Assembly (NCBI RefSeq): GCF_963668215.1
Contig: NZ_OY764190.1
Coordinates: 5,022,001 to 5,086,000 of the forward strand
Origin: an uncultured Desulfosarcina sp.
GTDB taxonomy: Bacteria > Desulfobacterota > Desulfobacteria > Desulfobacterales > Desulfosarcinaceae
Direction: 5' to 3'
Length of the DNA stretch: 64,000 nucleotides
Shown: in pieces, positions 27,710-35,538 of the stretch
Position numbering within the stretch: position 1 is the stretch's first letter
Layout of the letters: each line of letters opens with the position of its first letter
Notes under the pieces: generated by a model
Told to the model about the DNA's origin: nothing
What the model saw: only the letters and a program-made list of their open reading frames with translations
Databases searched by the model: none
Program-made: the position numbers and the translations under genes

Positions 27710-28992
27710 ATCCGTTGACTATAGCCATTCTGGCCATTTTGCTGCTGGCGCTGCTGGAGGCCCCGGTGTTCACCGTTATCGCAGCGCTGTCCATGGCCTG
27801 CTTTTTCTTTGTGGACCATGACCCGCTGGCCCTGCAGATGATCCTGATCGAGATGAACCGGCTGGGGTCCATGCCGGTTCTGGTGGCCCTGCCGCTGTTC
27901 ACCTTCGTGGGGTGCCTGCTCACCGAAACCCGGGCTCCCCAGCGCATCATGGATTTCATCGAAGCCCTGCTGGGATGGCTGCCCGGCGGGCTGGCCATGG
28001 CCGCCCTGTGCTCCTGCGCCTTTTTTACGGCCCTGACCGGCGCCAGCGGCGTAACCATCGTGGCCCTGGGCAGCATTCTCTATCCGGTGATGCGCAGCCG
28101 GGGATACGAGGAAAAATTCACCCTGGGGCTGTTGACCACCTCGGGAAGTCTGGGGCTGCTGTTCCCGCCAAGCCTGCCCGTGATTCTTTACGGGGTGATC
28201 GCCCAGGTGGATATCAGCCGTATTTTCAAAGCCGCCCTGGTGCCGGGGATACTGCTCATCGTGGTCCTGTGTGGCTATGCTTTTTTCAAGCAGATCGGAG
28301 AAAAACAAAGCCAACCCAAAAGCGCCATTTCCCTTCAATGGCTGAAAACCACCTTTTTTGCCGGCATCTGGGATTGGCCGGTGATCGGCATCATTCTGGC
28401 GGGGGTGTACGGCGGATTCGTCACCATCGCCGAAGTTTCGGCGGTGGTGCTGGTCTACGCCGTGGTGGTGGAATGTTTCATCTTAAAAGAGGTTTCGTTC
28501 CGGCGCCAATTGCCGGCGATTATCGTCGAAAGCGCGGTTCTGTCCGGCGCCATCATCGTCATTCTGGGGTTCGCATTAGGATTCACCGGATTCCTGGTGG
28601 ACGAGCGGATTCCCAACCGGATCCTGGTTTTCCTGACGACCTTCTGCGAAAGCAAATTGATGTTTTTGGCCGGGCTGAACCTGTTTTTGCTGGCCGTGGG
28701 CTGCATCATGGACATCTTTTCGGCCATCGTCATCGTGGTGCCCATCATCATCCCCATCGCCCTGTCTTACGGGGTGGACCCCGTTCACCTGTGCGTTATT
28801 TTCCTGGTGAACCTGGAGATCGGCTACTCCACGCCGCCGGTGGGCATCAACCTGTTCATTTCCAGCCTGAAATTCCAGAAACCGGTGACCCTGCTGTACC
28901 GGGCCTCGATTCCCTACCTCTTGTTGCTGCTGGTTGTTCTGGTGGTGATTACCTATGTGCCGTGGTTGAGTTTGTTTCTCATTGGATCGTGA
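27706..28992 (+). CDS. dctM: TRAP-transporter large permease DctM
   Basis: 428 aa with about 11-12 membrane segments. Family motifs: LPLFTFVGCLL near 65, SCAFFTALTGASGVTIVALGSILYPVM (about 100-126), TSGSLGLLFPPSLPVILYGVIAQVDISRIFKAALVPG (about 145-182) and the C-terminal NLEIGYSTPPVGINLFI. It carries out sodium-driven uptake of the DctP-bound substrate. The start at 27706 overlaps dctQ; the frame is open further upstream, but that reading crosses dctQ in another frame. Confidence 0.93.
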   Translation: MNPLTIAILAILLLALLEAPVFTVIAALSMACFFFVDHDPLALQMILIEMNRLGSMPVLVALPLFTFVGCLLTETRAPQRIMDFIEALLGWLPGGLAMAALCSCAFFTALTGASGVTIVALGSILYPVMRSRGYEEKFTLGLLTTSGSLGLLFPPSLPVILYGVIAQVDISRIFKAALVPGILLIVVLCGYAFFKQIGEKQSQPKSAISLQWLKTTFFAGIWDWPVIGIILAGVYGGFVTIAEVSAVVLVYAVVVECFILKEVSFRRQLPAIIVESAVLSGAIIVILGFALGFTGFLVDERIPNRILVFLTTFCESKLMFLAGLNLFLLAVGCIMDIFSAIVIVVPIIIPIALSYGVDPVHLCVIFLVNLEIGYSTPPVGINLFISSLKFQKPVTLLYRASIPYLLLLLVVLVVITYVPWLSLFLIGS

Positions 28993-29106
28993 ACGCCGTT
29001 CCACCCTTGAAACTTCGTTTTTATCCCTTGACGTATGGAAACGATTGGTTTTAAATAGGCAAACGATCCAGCCTTTGATTCTTTTTGTCGATAAAATAAT
29101 TGTGAA

Positions 29107-29230
29107 AGCGTCGTAAAACCCCCGACTCGTCATACCGGACTTGATCCGGTATCCAGAATTCATCGAACGATTGGATACCGGCCGGCGCCGGAATGACGAA
29201 AAGATGAAAATCTTAACTTTTTACGACGCT
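29107..29230. repeat. MITE-like element with 12-bp inverted ends
   Basis: AGCGTCGTAAAA (29107-29118) and TTTTACGACGCT (29219-29230) are perfect inverted ends. Inside are CGTCATACCGGACTTGATCC and GGATACCGGCCGGCGCCGGA..TGACG, a nested inverted repeat of the common CGTCATTCC..GGAATGACG type. It lies directly upstream of the 29259 gene and could carry or block its promoter. Confidence 0.65.
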
Positions 29231-29258
29231 ACCCAAGTTTCAAATTGAGGAGGCATCC

Positions 29259-29675
29259 ATGGAAAGGCATCGCTTCTTTTCCTGCCTGATCGGCGTATTG
29301 TTGATGCTTTGCACGGCATCCCCGGCCAGAGCCGATATGAAATCGCTGACCGACGATCAGATGGGAGCGGTCCAGGGACACAGCGGAACCATCGCTTCGG
29401 CCCACGCGGACGATCCTCAGGATTTGACGCCTGACGATACCCCGGGAATCGTCAACACCACGGGCGCGACCTTGGCGGACAACGGCAAAACCGTGTATTC
29501 GCCGGGCAGCATCACCACGGATATTCACCCGGGCTCCTCCAGCCCGGACGTACTCTTTTCCATTTCCATGAATGTTGAAAGCGTCACCTACCGCTCCAAC
29601 AATACCCGCATGGTGGAGGGCTGGAGCGGCAACCGCGTCGATTTTCAGTCACTCTACATGGATATGAATCAATAA
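29259..29675 (+). CDS. Short secreted VQGHSG-motif protein (DUF6160-like)
   Basis: 138 aa. Signal peptide 1-25 (ending SPARA), then MKSLTDDQMGAVQGHSGTI (27-45), the same leader-like motif as the envelope cluster proteins about 7 kb or more away. The remaining 90 residues include DVLFSISMNVESVTYRSNN and a C-terminal VDFQSLYMDMNQ. It is much shorter than its relatives and may be a minimal or truncated member. GAGGAGG precedes the ATG. It is followed 3 nt later by darP, so probably co-transcribed by chance of location. Confidence 0.75.
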   Translation: MERHRFFSCLIGVLLMLCTASPARADMKSLTDDQMGAVQGHSGTIASAHADDPQDLTPDDTPGIVNTTGATLADNGKTVYSPGSITTDIHPGSSSPDVLFSISMNVESVTYRSNNTRMVEGWSGNRVDFQSLYMDMNQ

Positions 29676-29678
29676 AGA

Positions 29679-30176
29679 ATGGAAGACGAAGGCGAGTTAA
29701 CAAAAAGCCGCACCCAGCTAAAAAAAGAGGCCATTGCCCTTCAGAAAATCGGTGAGAAACTGGTCCAGCTTTCCGACGAGCAGCTGAAGCGTATGGACCT
29801 GCCCGCCCGACTCATCGATGCCATCGACGACATCCGCCCCATGACCTCCCACGGCGCCAGGCGCCGCCAGATGCAGTACATCGGTTCCCTGATGCGCGAT
29901 GTCGATATCGCGCCCATCGAACAGGCACTACAGGAAATCGAACAGGGGGAATACCAACGGGCAAGGGAGTTCCATCGTTTGGAGGACTGGCGGGATCGGT
30001 TGGTGGACGGCGACGATGAAGCCATGATGGAGATCCTGGACGCCTTTCCCGAAGCGGATCGTCAGCGCCTGGGGCAACTGGTGCGCAGCGCCCGCAAGGA
30101 AAAGCAGAACAACAACCCCCCGAAATCCGCCCGCAACCTGTTTCGTTATCTCAGGGAATTAAGCGAATCCGGATAA
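29679..30176 (+). CDS. darP: Ribosome-associated protein DarP/YjgA (DUF615)
   Basis: 165 aa, all helical and highly charged: TKSRTQLKKEAIALQKIGEKLVQLS, MTSHGARRRQMQYIGSLMRD, and a C-terminal RLGQLVRSARKEKQ..SARNLFRYLREL. This is the DUF615 signature. In E. coli the protein joins late 50S subunit maturation. Length and motifs agree with the family (about 160-180 aa). It starts 3 nt after the upstream stop. Confidence 0.9.
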   Translation: MEDEGELTKSRTQLKKEAIALQKIGEKLVQLSDEQLKRMDLPARLIDAIDDIRPMTSHGARRRQMQYIGSLMRDVDIAPIEQALQEIEQGEYQRAREFHRLEDWRDRLVDGDDEAMMEILDAFPEADRQRLGQLVRSARKEKQNNNPPKSARNLFRYLRELSESG

Positions 30177-30208
30177 GATTTGAAATCTTGAGCCCGCAGA
30201 AATGCCAT

Positions 30209-30233
30209 GTAGGGGAACGGCGCGCCGTGCCCT
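30209..30233. repeat. Short palindrome, GTAGGGG-ACGGCGCGCCGT family
   Basis: Second copy of the palindrome at 2304-2333 (one base difference in the left arm). It sits after darP and may aid termination. Confidence 0.6.
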
Positions 30234-30325
30234 GTATTGCGGATGGACGCGGATAGATCATTAGAAAAACCCGCGGCTAAAAACCAATAAACCAATTGAA
30301 CAAATCAAACCAATTAACCGATCTT

Positions 30326-30355
30326 TTCTCTGCGTCCTCTGCGTCTCTGCGGTGA
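30326..30355 (-). repeat. Half copy of the palindromic repeat
   Basis: TTCTCTGCGTCCTCTGCGTC plus TCTGCGGTGA, right arm only, next to the stop of the 30366 gene. Preceded by AACCAATTGAAC/AACCAATTAACC words. Confidence 0.7.
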
Positions 30356-30365
30356 TATCCCATAG

Positions 30366-30806
30366 CTACGATCCGAACGCCCCCAACTGACACTGCCCAA
30401 TCTTAATCTCCAGCGCCTCGCAGGCACAGGCCACATCCAGCCGTTTAAGATTCAGGCGCTCAGCCACATCCCAGACCGCCTTGCAGGTGATGCGATCCCC
30501 GTCCATGGCCGCGCGGATGGCCGTTTCAAGGTCGGCGGCGACCGATGACGCTTTGGCGACGGCTTTGCCCTTCACGCTTCCGTGTCCGAACAAACCCAAC
30601 TGACATTTAGCGATTCGCTTCTCCAAAAGATCGACATTGACTCCCACCGTTCGAGGAGAACAGCCCAGCTTTGTTGCAATCGCGTGGGCTGCCGCACAGG
30701 TGATGCGCCCGTCGGTCTGTTTTTCCTCGATGGCTGCGGCAATGGCAGGGTCGGCTTTGGCATCCGGGTGTTTGGCCGCGTAATGGCCGGCATCTTCGTG
30801 GGTCAT
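30366..30806 (-). CDS. Internally duplicated ITC..CQLG(L/A)FG repeat protein
   Basis: 146 aa, soluble. Two copies of a unit of about 45 residues: GRITCAAAHAIATKLG..LEKRIAKCQLGLFG (about 33-74) and DRITCKAVWDVAERLN..LEIKIGQCQLGAFG (about 103-144). Each unit has an ITC Cys, a winged-helix-like helical core, and a CQLG-x-FG tail. The paired Cys in both units suggest metal or cluster binding. A very strong GGAGGTG precedes the ATG. It stands alone. I do not recognise a named family; an HTH-type fold is inference. Confidence 0.72.
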   Translation of the reverse strand: MTHEDAGHYAAKHPDAKADPAIAAAIEEKQTDGRITCAAAHAIATKLGCSPRTVGVNVDLLEKRIAKCQLGLFGHGSVKGKAVAKASSVAADLETAIRAAMDGDRITCKAVWDVAERLNLKRLDVACACEALEIKIGQCQLGAFGS

Positions 30807-30863
30807 GGTTCACCTCCAAATCATTTTTAAAACATAGCAATCGTTCGTGTCTATCCAGAAATC

Positions 30864-30972
30864 GGCAAATTCGGTTGAGATCGAGGCGCAGCGAAAAATT
30901 TACCCGGAGGTATATGATTGATATTCCGAGGATTAAATTTTTTGCGCAACGAAGATATCGAGCGAATTGGCC
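30864..30972. repeat. Imperfect inverted-repeat element
   Basis: GGCAAATTCGGTTGAGATCG..AAAAATTTA and its near reverse complement TAAATTTTTTGCGC..GAGCGAATTGGCC face each other across about 30 bp (CCCGGAGGTATATGATTG in the middle). Likely a MITE-type hairpin, with no protein. Confidence 0.5.
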
Positions 30973-30991
30973 ATTTATGGATGGGCACGAG

Positions 30992-31294
30992 TTAGGGTTT
31001 TCGCCGCATCCCCGCCACAACCCAGTTCAAACTCCAGGCCACGACCACCGGTCCGATGCCAATCACGGCAAAGGGGATCAAGGCCTCGCGCCAGGGTTTG
31101 AGATAGAGCGCGCAGCCAACGGGCCAGAGGATGGAGATGACGATGGCCAGACGCAGGGGCCCGGAAAGGAGAGGGATCGACCGACGCAGACGTGGTGGGG
31201 CCGGCGATGGCCTGGGTTTCGTCATCCGGGGAACCAGGAAGATGGCCAGCACGATGAGTACGATCAGCAGAATTTCCTGTATTCCTGAAAACAT
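30992..31294 (-). CDS. Small integral membrane protein
   Basis: 100 aa from the ATG at 31294, chosen because AAGGAACCC precedes it and a membrane helix starts at once (MFSGIQEILLIVLIVLAIFLVP). Two more hydrophobic segments (LRLAIVISILWPVGCALYL; ALIPFAVIGIGPVVVAWSLNWV) are joined by a Pro/Arg-rich loop. The first helix recalls TatA, but the extra helices argue against TatA. Not recognised; function unknown. Confidence 0.65.
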   Translation of the reverse strand: MFSGIQEILLIVLIVLAIFLVPRMTKPRPSPAPPRLRRSIPLLSGPLRLAIVISILWPVGCALYLKPWREALIPFAVIGIGPVVVAWSLNWVVAGMRRKP

Positions 31295-31471
31295 GGGTTC
31301 CTTTTTGGATGCAGGAGCGGGTTCTTTTACAAGGGCCTGATGTTTACCACAAAGGCCCGCCTTAGGCAACCGGATGCATTGCCATTCGAAAGCGTTACAT
31401 CCTGAAAATTGGGTCCACAGGGTTGCTAAAGGTTAAAAACTGGTATCTATTAAAACAACAGGAGATCTTCC

Positions 31472-33040
31472 ATGCAAATCCAGTGGCCGACGCTTTTTCA
31501 GCAGCAAACCGCCGAAGGGGGTAAATTTTCCCCGGACACCGTGGCACTGCGAGCCGGCGACCAGTTGACGGCAGCGGTCCTGGAGGTGGAAAACGGCAGG
31601 GACGCCCTGCTTTCCCTCGGCCAGTTCAAGGCCTACGCCCGCATGCCGGTGCCGGTCGTCAGCGGCCAGAATGTCCAAATCCGGGTGGCGCCCGGCGAGC
31701 AGGGACTCCGTTTGCTGATGGTTCCCCAGCAGGGACAATGCCAACCGGCCCGGACGGATACGCCCCTCGAGATCCGCATGTTCGAACCCGTGCCCGAACG
31801 CCCTTTGCTCTCGACCCATGCCGGCATGCTGAAAGCCGGTGAAACGCTCGAAGGGCGCATCACGGGCTTTGAAAAAGACGGCCTCAAACTGGTGGATTTC
31901 GGCCGCTTCAAGGCTTTTACCAAGATCGATTTTCCGGTTCGCCAGGGGCAGGTGGTGCCCTTGCAGGTTATAAGAAGCGGCCAGGAGGTTGCCCTGACGC
32001 TGGCTCCGCAGGCGCGAGCCACCGATGCCCGGGGACCGGTGCCGCCCTCTTTGCCACCGACTGTGCCGGAGCAGGCCAACGTTCCGGCTCAAGCATCCCC
32101 ATCGATGCCACAGGAGCCTGCGGTGAAGACCGCCGGGCAGCCGGTCACCACTCCGACGGCGGCCCCCGCTTCCGGAGAGATCGCCGTGCTGCGCGATCAG
32201 ATCCGGCAACTGCTGGAAGAGCCGTCCCGTGCTTCCAGCCCCGTCAGTACCGCTGACCTGCCCGATCCAATGAAAAAGGCGCTGACCAACCTTCAGCAGA
32301 TCCTGTCCCCGGCATCGCCCGGGGGCGATGTGCCTACCCTGGCGGCACGGGTGAGGAACTTTGTCGAAAATTCAGGCATCTACTTCGAAAAGCGATTGGC
32401 CGAGACAGTCCAGACGCTTGAGGGGCGCTCCGGTCCTTTGCCGCCCACCGAACTGGCCGAACAGCCGGCAATCCGCAATCTTATGGTTACGGACCTAAAG
32501 CCCAACCTTCTGGTTCTGCAACAATTTCTGGACGCCCAACCGCAATATGCGCAAGCTGCGGACCGGCATTTGCTGGAAACCCTGAAAAGCGTCGTCCAAC
32601 GGGCGGTGTCCCATATCGAGCAGCAGCAGTCCGGGGCCGCAGAAAAACCGGTGGACCCGGATGTCCTGCAGGCCTTTTCCCATCTGCTGTTTTTAACGGA
32701 CAATCCCCGCAACGCCCAGCTCAAGGTGTATTACGCCAGAAAGGGCAGGGATGGAGAAAACAAAAAACCGCGGGTTTCCCTGCTGCTGGAAATGGACCCC
32801 ATGGGCGCGGTGCGCACGGATCTGTGGATGGTGGCCAGGGATCTGAACATCACTTTCTTCGTTCCCAACCCCGATATCCAGGCCCTCATCCGCAGCGAGG
32901 AACATCGCATCGGTGAAGCGCTGCAACCGGTTTTCAACACGGTTGCCGTCAACGTGGTGGTCAACGAGAAAAAGATCGAAGCCTTCGACGGGGAAGAGCT
33001 GTTTCTGCCGGGACAACGGCAACTGGACGTGAGTGTATGA
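31472..33040 (+). CDS. FliK C-terminal-domain-like protein
   Basis: 522 aa. The N-terminal 165 residues hold two related beta units (LRAGDQLTAAVLEVENGRDALLSLGQFKAYARM; LKAGETLEGRITGFEKDGLKLVDFGRFKAFTKI), an internal duplication. A Pro/Ala-rich linker (to about 235) and a helical section follow. The C-terminal about 100 residues (KVYYARKG..PRVSLLLEMDPMGAVRTDLWMVARDLNITFFV) resemble the FliK hook-length-control C-terminal domain. It is coupled by an ATGA overlap to an FlhB C-terminal-like gene, the known partner of FliK. It may regulate export specificity or be a non-flagellar derivative; no other flagellar gene is here. Confidence 0.75.
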   Translation: MQIQWPTLFQQQTAEGGKFSPDTVALRAGDQLTAAVLEVENGRDALLSLGQFKAYARMPVPVVSGQNVQIRVAPGEQGLRLLMVPQQGQCQPARTDTPLEIRMFEPVPERPLLSTHAGMLKAGETLEGRITGFEKDGLKLVDFGRFKAFTKIDFPVRQGQVVPLQVIRSGQEVALTLAPQARATDARGPVPPSLPPTVPEQANVPAQASPSMPQEPAVKTAGQPVTTPTAAPASGEIAVLRDQIRQLLEEPSRASSPVSTADLPDPMKKALTNLQQILSPASPGGDVPTLAARVRNFVENSGIYFEKRLAETVQTLEGRSGPLPPTELAEQPAIRNLMVTDLKPNLLVLQQFLDAQPQYAQAADRHLLETLKSVVQRAVSHIEQQQSGAAEKPVDPDVLQAFSHLLFLTDNPRNAQLKVYYARKGRDGENKKPRVSLLLEMDPMGAVRTDLWMVARDLNITFFVPNPDIQALIRSEEHRIGEALQPVFNTVAVNVVVNEKKIEAFDGEELFLPGQRQLDVSV

Positions 33041-33303
33041 ACGACAAGCGGATTCGCAAGGCCGCGGCCCTTCAGTACGATCAGGCCAAAAGCATGGCGC
33101 CGCGGGTGGTGGCCAAAGGCAAGGGGCACATTGCCGACCGGATTGTAGAAGTTGCCCGGGAGAACGATATCCCCCTGCATGAAGATCCCAATCTGGCCAA
33201 TGTCCTGGAGGCCATGGAACTGGAAACGGAAATTCCGGCGGAGCTTTATCGGGCCGTGGCGGAGGTTTTGGTGTTTATATACAGGCTAAACGGCAAATTG
33301 TGA
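33037..33303 (+). CDS. FlhB C-terminal-like (FlhX/EscU-type) protein
   Basis: 88 aa, only the cytoplasmic export-switch domain of FlhB: AALQYDQAKSMAPRVVAKGKGHIADRIVEVARENDIPLHEDPNLANVL, then a helical tail. It lacks the membrane half and the self-cleaving NPTH. Such stand-alone FlhB-C proteins are known in flagellated bacteria and can partly replace the FlhB C-terminus. Start overlaps the FliK-like stop (ATGA). The pair looks like one functional module. Confidence 0.85.
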   Translation: MNDKRIRKAAALQYDQAKSMAPRVVAKGKGHIADRIVEVARENDIPLHEDPNLANVLEAMELETEIPAELYRAVAEVLVFIYRLNGKL

Positions 33304-33582
33304 TGGGGCGATTGCGTAATAATCCCGATATCGGCGTTACGCTTCATCCTTCGTCACTTCGGAGTATAACGAATACGCTGCCTGCGGCACCCGCGATAGC
33401 GGTATTCTCAGGATTCGCAAGCCTTGATCTCGGGCGTTTTACGAAGCCGTCCTCGATATCTGCGATTTTATTCTCGAAATATTCCTGATGTTTACCCCAA
33501 GGGCATTTTCTTCGGAGCGTCTGCGGTATAATTCTTCGCAAGCCTTTTTGTCCCGTCTGGTGTTTAACGGGAGATCTCGGAA

Positions 33583-35478
33583 CATACTTTCGACACCCCT
33601 TTTCCTTGAAACGAACTGAATTTATTTCCCAATGAGCCTGGAACGTTATAGGCTTTAACGTATTGATATTACGTTAAATGTTTATGCCTAGACTTTGTTA
33701 ATAATATCTGATAGTTATGCCCTCACGTGTTCAATATGAGCTTAGGGAGGGCAAAATGGAGAATCTGGTTCCCGATAATCTGACATTTTCAGAAGTCGGC
33801 CATCTGCCGATCATCAAAGACTTCGCCAAAAAGATTGAGCTGGTCGAGACACTGGACACCCTGGTTGACAGCGAAATGGAACTCTCACCGGGAGTCGCTA
33901 TTCTGGCCATGGTGTTGGACACACTTTCGGGAAGAACCCCTTTGTACCGGATGGAAGAATTCTTTCAGGAGAAGGACACTGAATTGATGTTGGGTTGCGA
34001 TGTCAAACCGGAACTTTTCTGTGACTACAATATTGGCCGTGTGCTGGACAAGATCTTCGACACCGGCACACAAAAGGTGTTCTCGCAGATCGCTCAAAAT
34101 GCCATTGGCGTGTTTGACGTCGATCCCCGTCGTTTACATTTCGATACCACCTCCATCAGTGTTTTCGGAGATTATGACTTTGTCGATCCACCACTTAAAA
34201 TCACCTATGGTCACAGCAAGGACAAACGTCCGGATCTGAAGCAGTTTATCGTTTCAATGCTGTGCGTGGATCGGAACATCCCCATCTTGGGGACCACCGA
34301 AGACGGCAACGCTTCGGATAAAACGTTGAACAACGAACTTTTAGGAGGCGTCTCAAAGCACATGGCCCGGCACGGGCTTAAACCGGGAGCCTTCGTATAC
34401 GTAGCGGACTCGGCTTTTGTCACGCCGGACAATCTCGAAAAATCGAGAGATAAAAACGTAAAATTCCTGACCCGGCTGCCAGCCACCTACAAGGAGTGTA
34501 GCCGTGCCATCTCCGAGGCCGTTATCGCCGAGAATTGGATTGATTTTGGCGAACTCAATCAGACACCGGCTACGAAAAAACGCCCTGCTGCGATTTACCG
34601 TGGATTTGAAACCACCGTAGAGCTCTATGGTGAAACCTACCGCGCCATCGTTGTGCACTCTTCCGCTCATGACAAACGTCGCCATAAGCGTATTGATCGA
34701 TTGCTTGAGCAAAAACGCAAAGATCTGGAAACCCACGGCAAAAAGATTAACGCAGGCCCCTTTTATTGCCGGGCCGATGCCGAGGCTGCAGCAGAAAAGA
34801 TCGGTAAAGCCACCCCAAACAGCTATCACAGACTACGGTATGAAATCAGGGAAAAGGCCAAATATCGCCGGGGAAGACCCGCCAAAGGAAAACCACGTAC
34901 GCCCATCGGTTACGAATATCTTCTTGATGTCAAGATTGAAAAGGATACGGATGCAATCACTCCCTTGCGTCTTGAGGCCGGATGCTTTGTTTTATTAACC
35001 AACCTGTCCGGGACCAAGGAGCAGGTCCAATGGCCCGCCGTTACTCTTTTGGAGTTGTATAAGAACCAGAGCGGTATCGAACAAAACTTCGGATTTTTGA
35101 AAGACCCGGTAATCGTCAACTCCATCTTTTTGAAAAAGCCGAAACGTATCGAAGTGCTTGGTTTGATCCTTGTAATCGCACTTCTGATTTGGCGCTTGAT
35201 GGAGCGCTGTATGCGTCAACATCTGGAAAGAACGAAAAGCGAAATCAGCGGCTGGAAAAATCGCCCGACCAAGCGACCGACCTCTTTCATGATGACGACG
35301 AAATTCTTAAGCATATTGGTAGCGAAATCAGGAAAACGAAGACAACTGGTCAGGCCATTAAAGCCTGTTCAGCTGGAATTTTTACAGGCTATGGGGGTTG
35401 ACCCGGAAGTATTTATCAAACCGTAAAGGCAAAAATTAATTGCACGTAAAACTATTAACAGGGGTGTCGAAAGTACAT
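33583..35478 (+). mobile_element. IS1634-family-like insertion sequence, intact
   Basis: About 1.9 kb. Inverted ends share TACTTTCGACACCCCT (left 33585-33600; right 35460-35475 as reverse complement). A 5-bp direct repeat CGGAA flanks it at 33578-33582 and 35479-35483. One full transposase gene lies inside. Intact ends and frame suggest recent insertion. Confidence 0.85.
33756..35426 (+). CDS. IS1634-family-like transposase
   Basis: 556 aa from the ATG at 33756, preceded by AGGGAGG (the frame is open to 33717). A DDE-type IS4-superfamily transposase: RRLHFDTTSISVFGDYDF with the first Asp, GAFVYVADSAFVTPDN with the second, and the late GIEQNFGFLKDPVIVNSIFLKKPKRIEVLGLILVIAL with the Y/IE-x2-F catalytic Glu region. 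The layout, including long size and a C-terminal LKP..FLQAMGVDP tail, fits IS1634/IS1549-type enzymes. Apparently complete and active. Confidence 0.9.
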   Translation: MENLVPDNLTFSEVGHLPIIKDFAKKIELVETLDTLVDSEMELSPGVAILAMVLDTLSGRTPLYRMEEFFQEKDTELMLGCDVKPELFCDYNIGRVLDKIFDTGTQKVFSQIAQNAIGVFDVDPRRLHFDTTSISVFGDYDFVDPPLKITYGHSKDKRPDLKQFIVSMLCVDRNIPILGTTEDGNASDKTLNNELLGGVSKHMARHGLKPGAFVYVADSAFVTPDNLEKSRDKNVKFLTRLPATYKECSRAISEAVIAENWIDFGELNQTPATKKRPAAIYRGFETTVELYGETYRAIVVHSSAHDKRRHKRIDRLLEQKRKDLETHGKKINAGPFYCRADAEAAAEKIGKATPNSYHRLRYEIREKAKYRRGRPAKGKPRTPIGYEYLLDVKIEKDTDAITPLRLEAGCFVLLTNLSGTKEQVQWPAVTLLELYKNQSGIEQNFGFLKDPVIVNSIFLKKPKRIEVLGLILVIALLIWRLMERCMRQHLERTKSEISGWKNRPTKRPTSFMMTTKFLSILVAKSGKRRQLVRPLKPVQLEFLQAMGVDPEVFIKP

Positions 35479-35538
35479 CGGAATTCTTACGCAATCGCCT
35501 GAGACGCGAAGTTTGATTGACCCTAACGAATTGTTTCG

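Larger units (their letters stand above)
33307..35499. repeat. Inverted-ended element split by an insertion sequence
   Basis: GGCGATTGCGTAA (33307-33319) and TTACGCAATCGCC (35487-35499) are perfect 13-bp inverted ends. With the IS and one target copy removed, the element is about 290 bp and non-coding. It starts 4 bp after the FlhB-like stop. It is the host of the IS1634-type element at 33583-35478. Confidence 0.65.

Noticed and set aside
27070..28992. A single 640-codon open frame covering dctQ and dctM
   Set aside because: The first 212 codons are the shadow frame of dctQ. The real dctM begins at 27706, where ATGA overlaps the dctQ stop.
9575..30355. CRISPR array made of the CGCAGAG repeats
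   Set aside because: Copies are dispersed over 20 kb, lie in single intergenic gaps, and have no regular spacers or cas genes.
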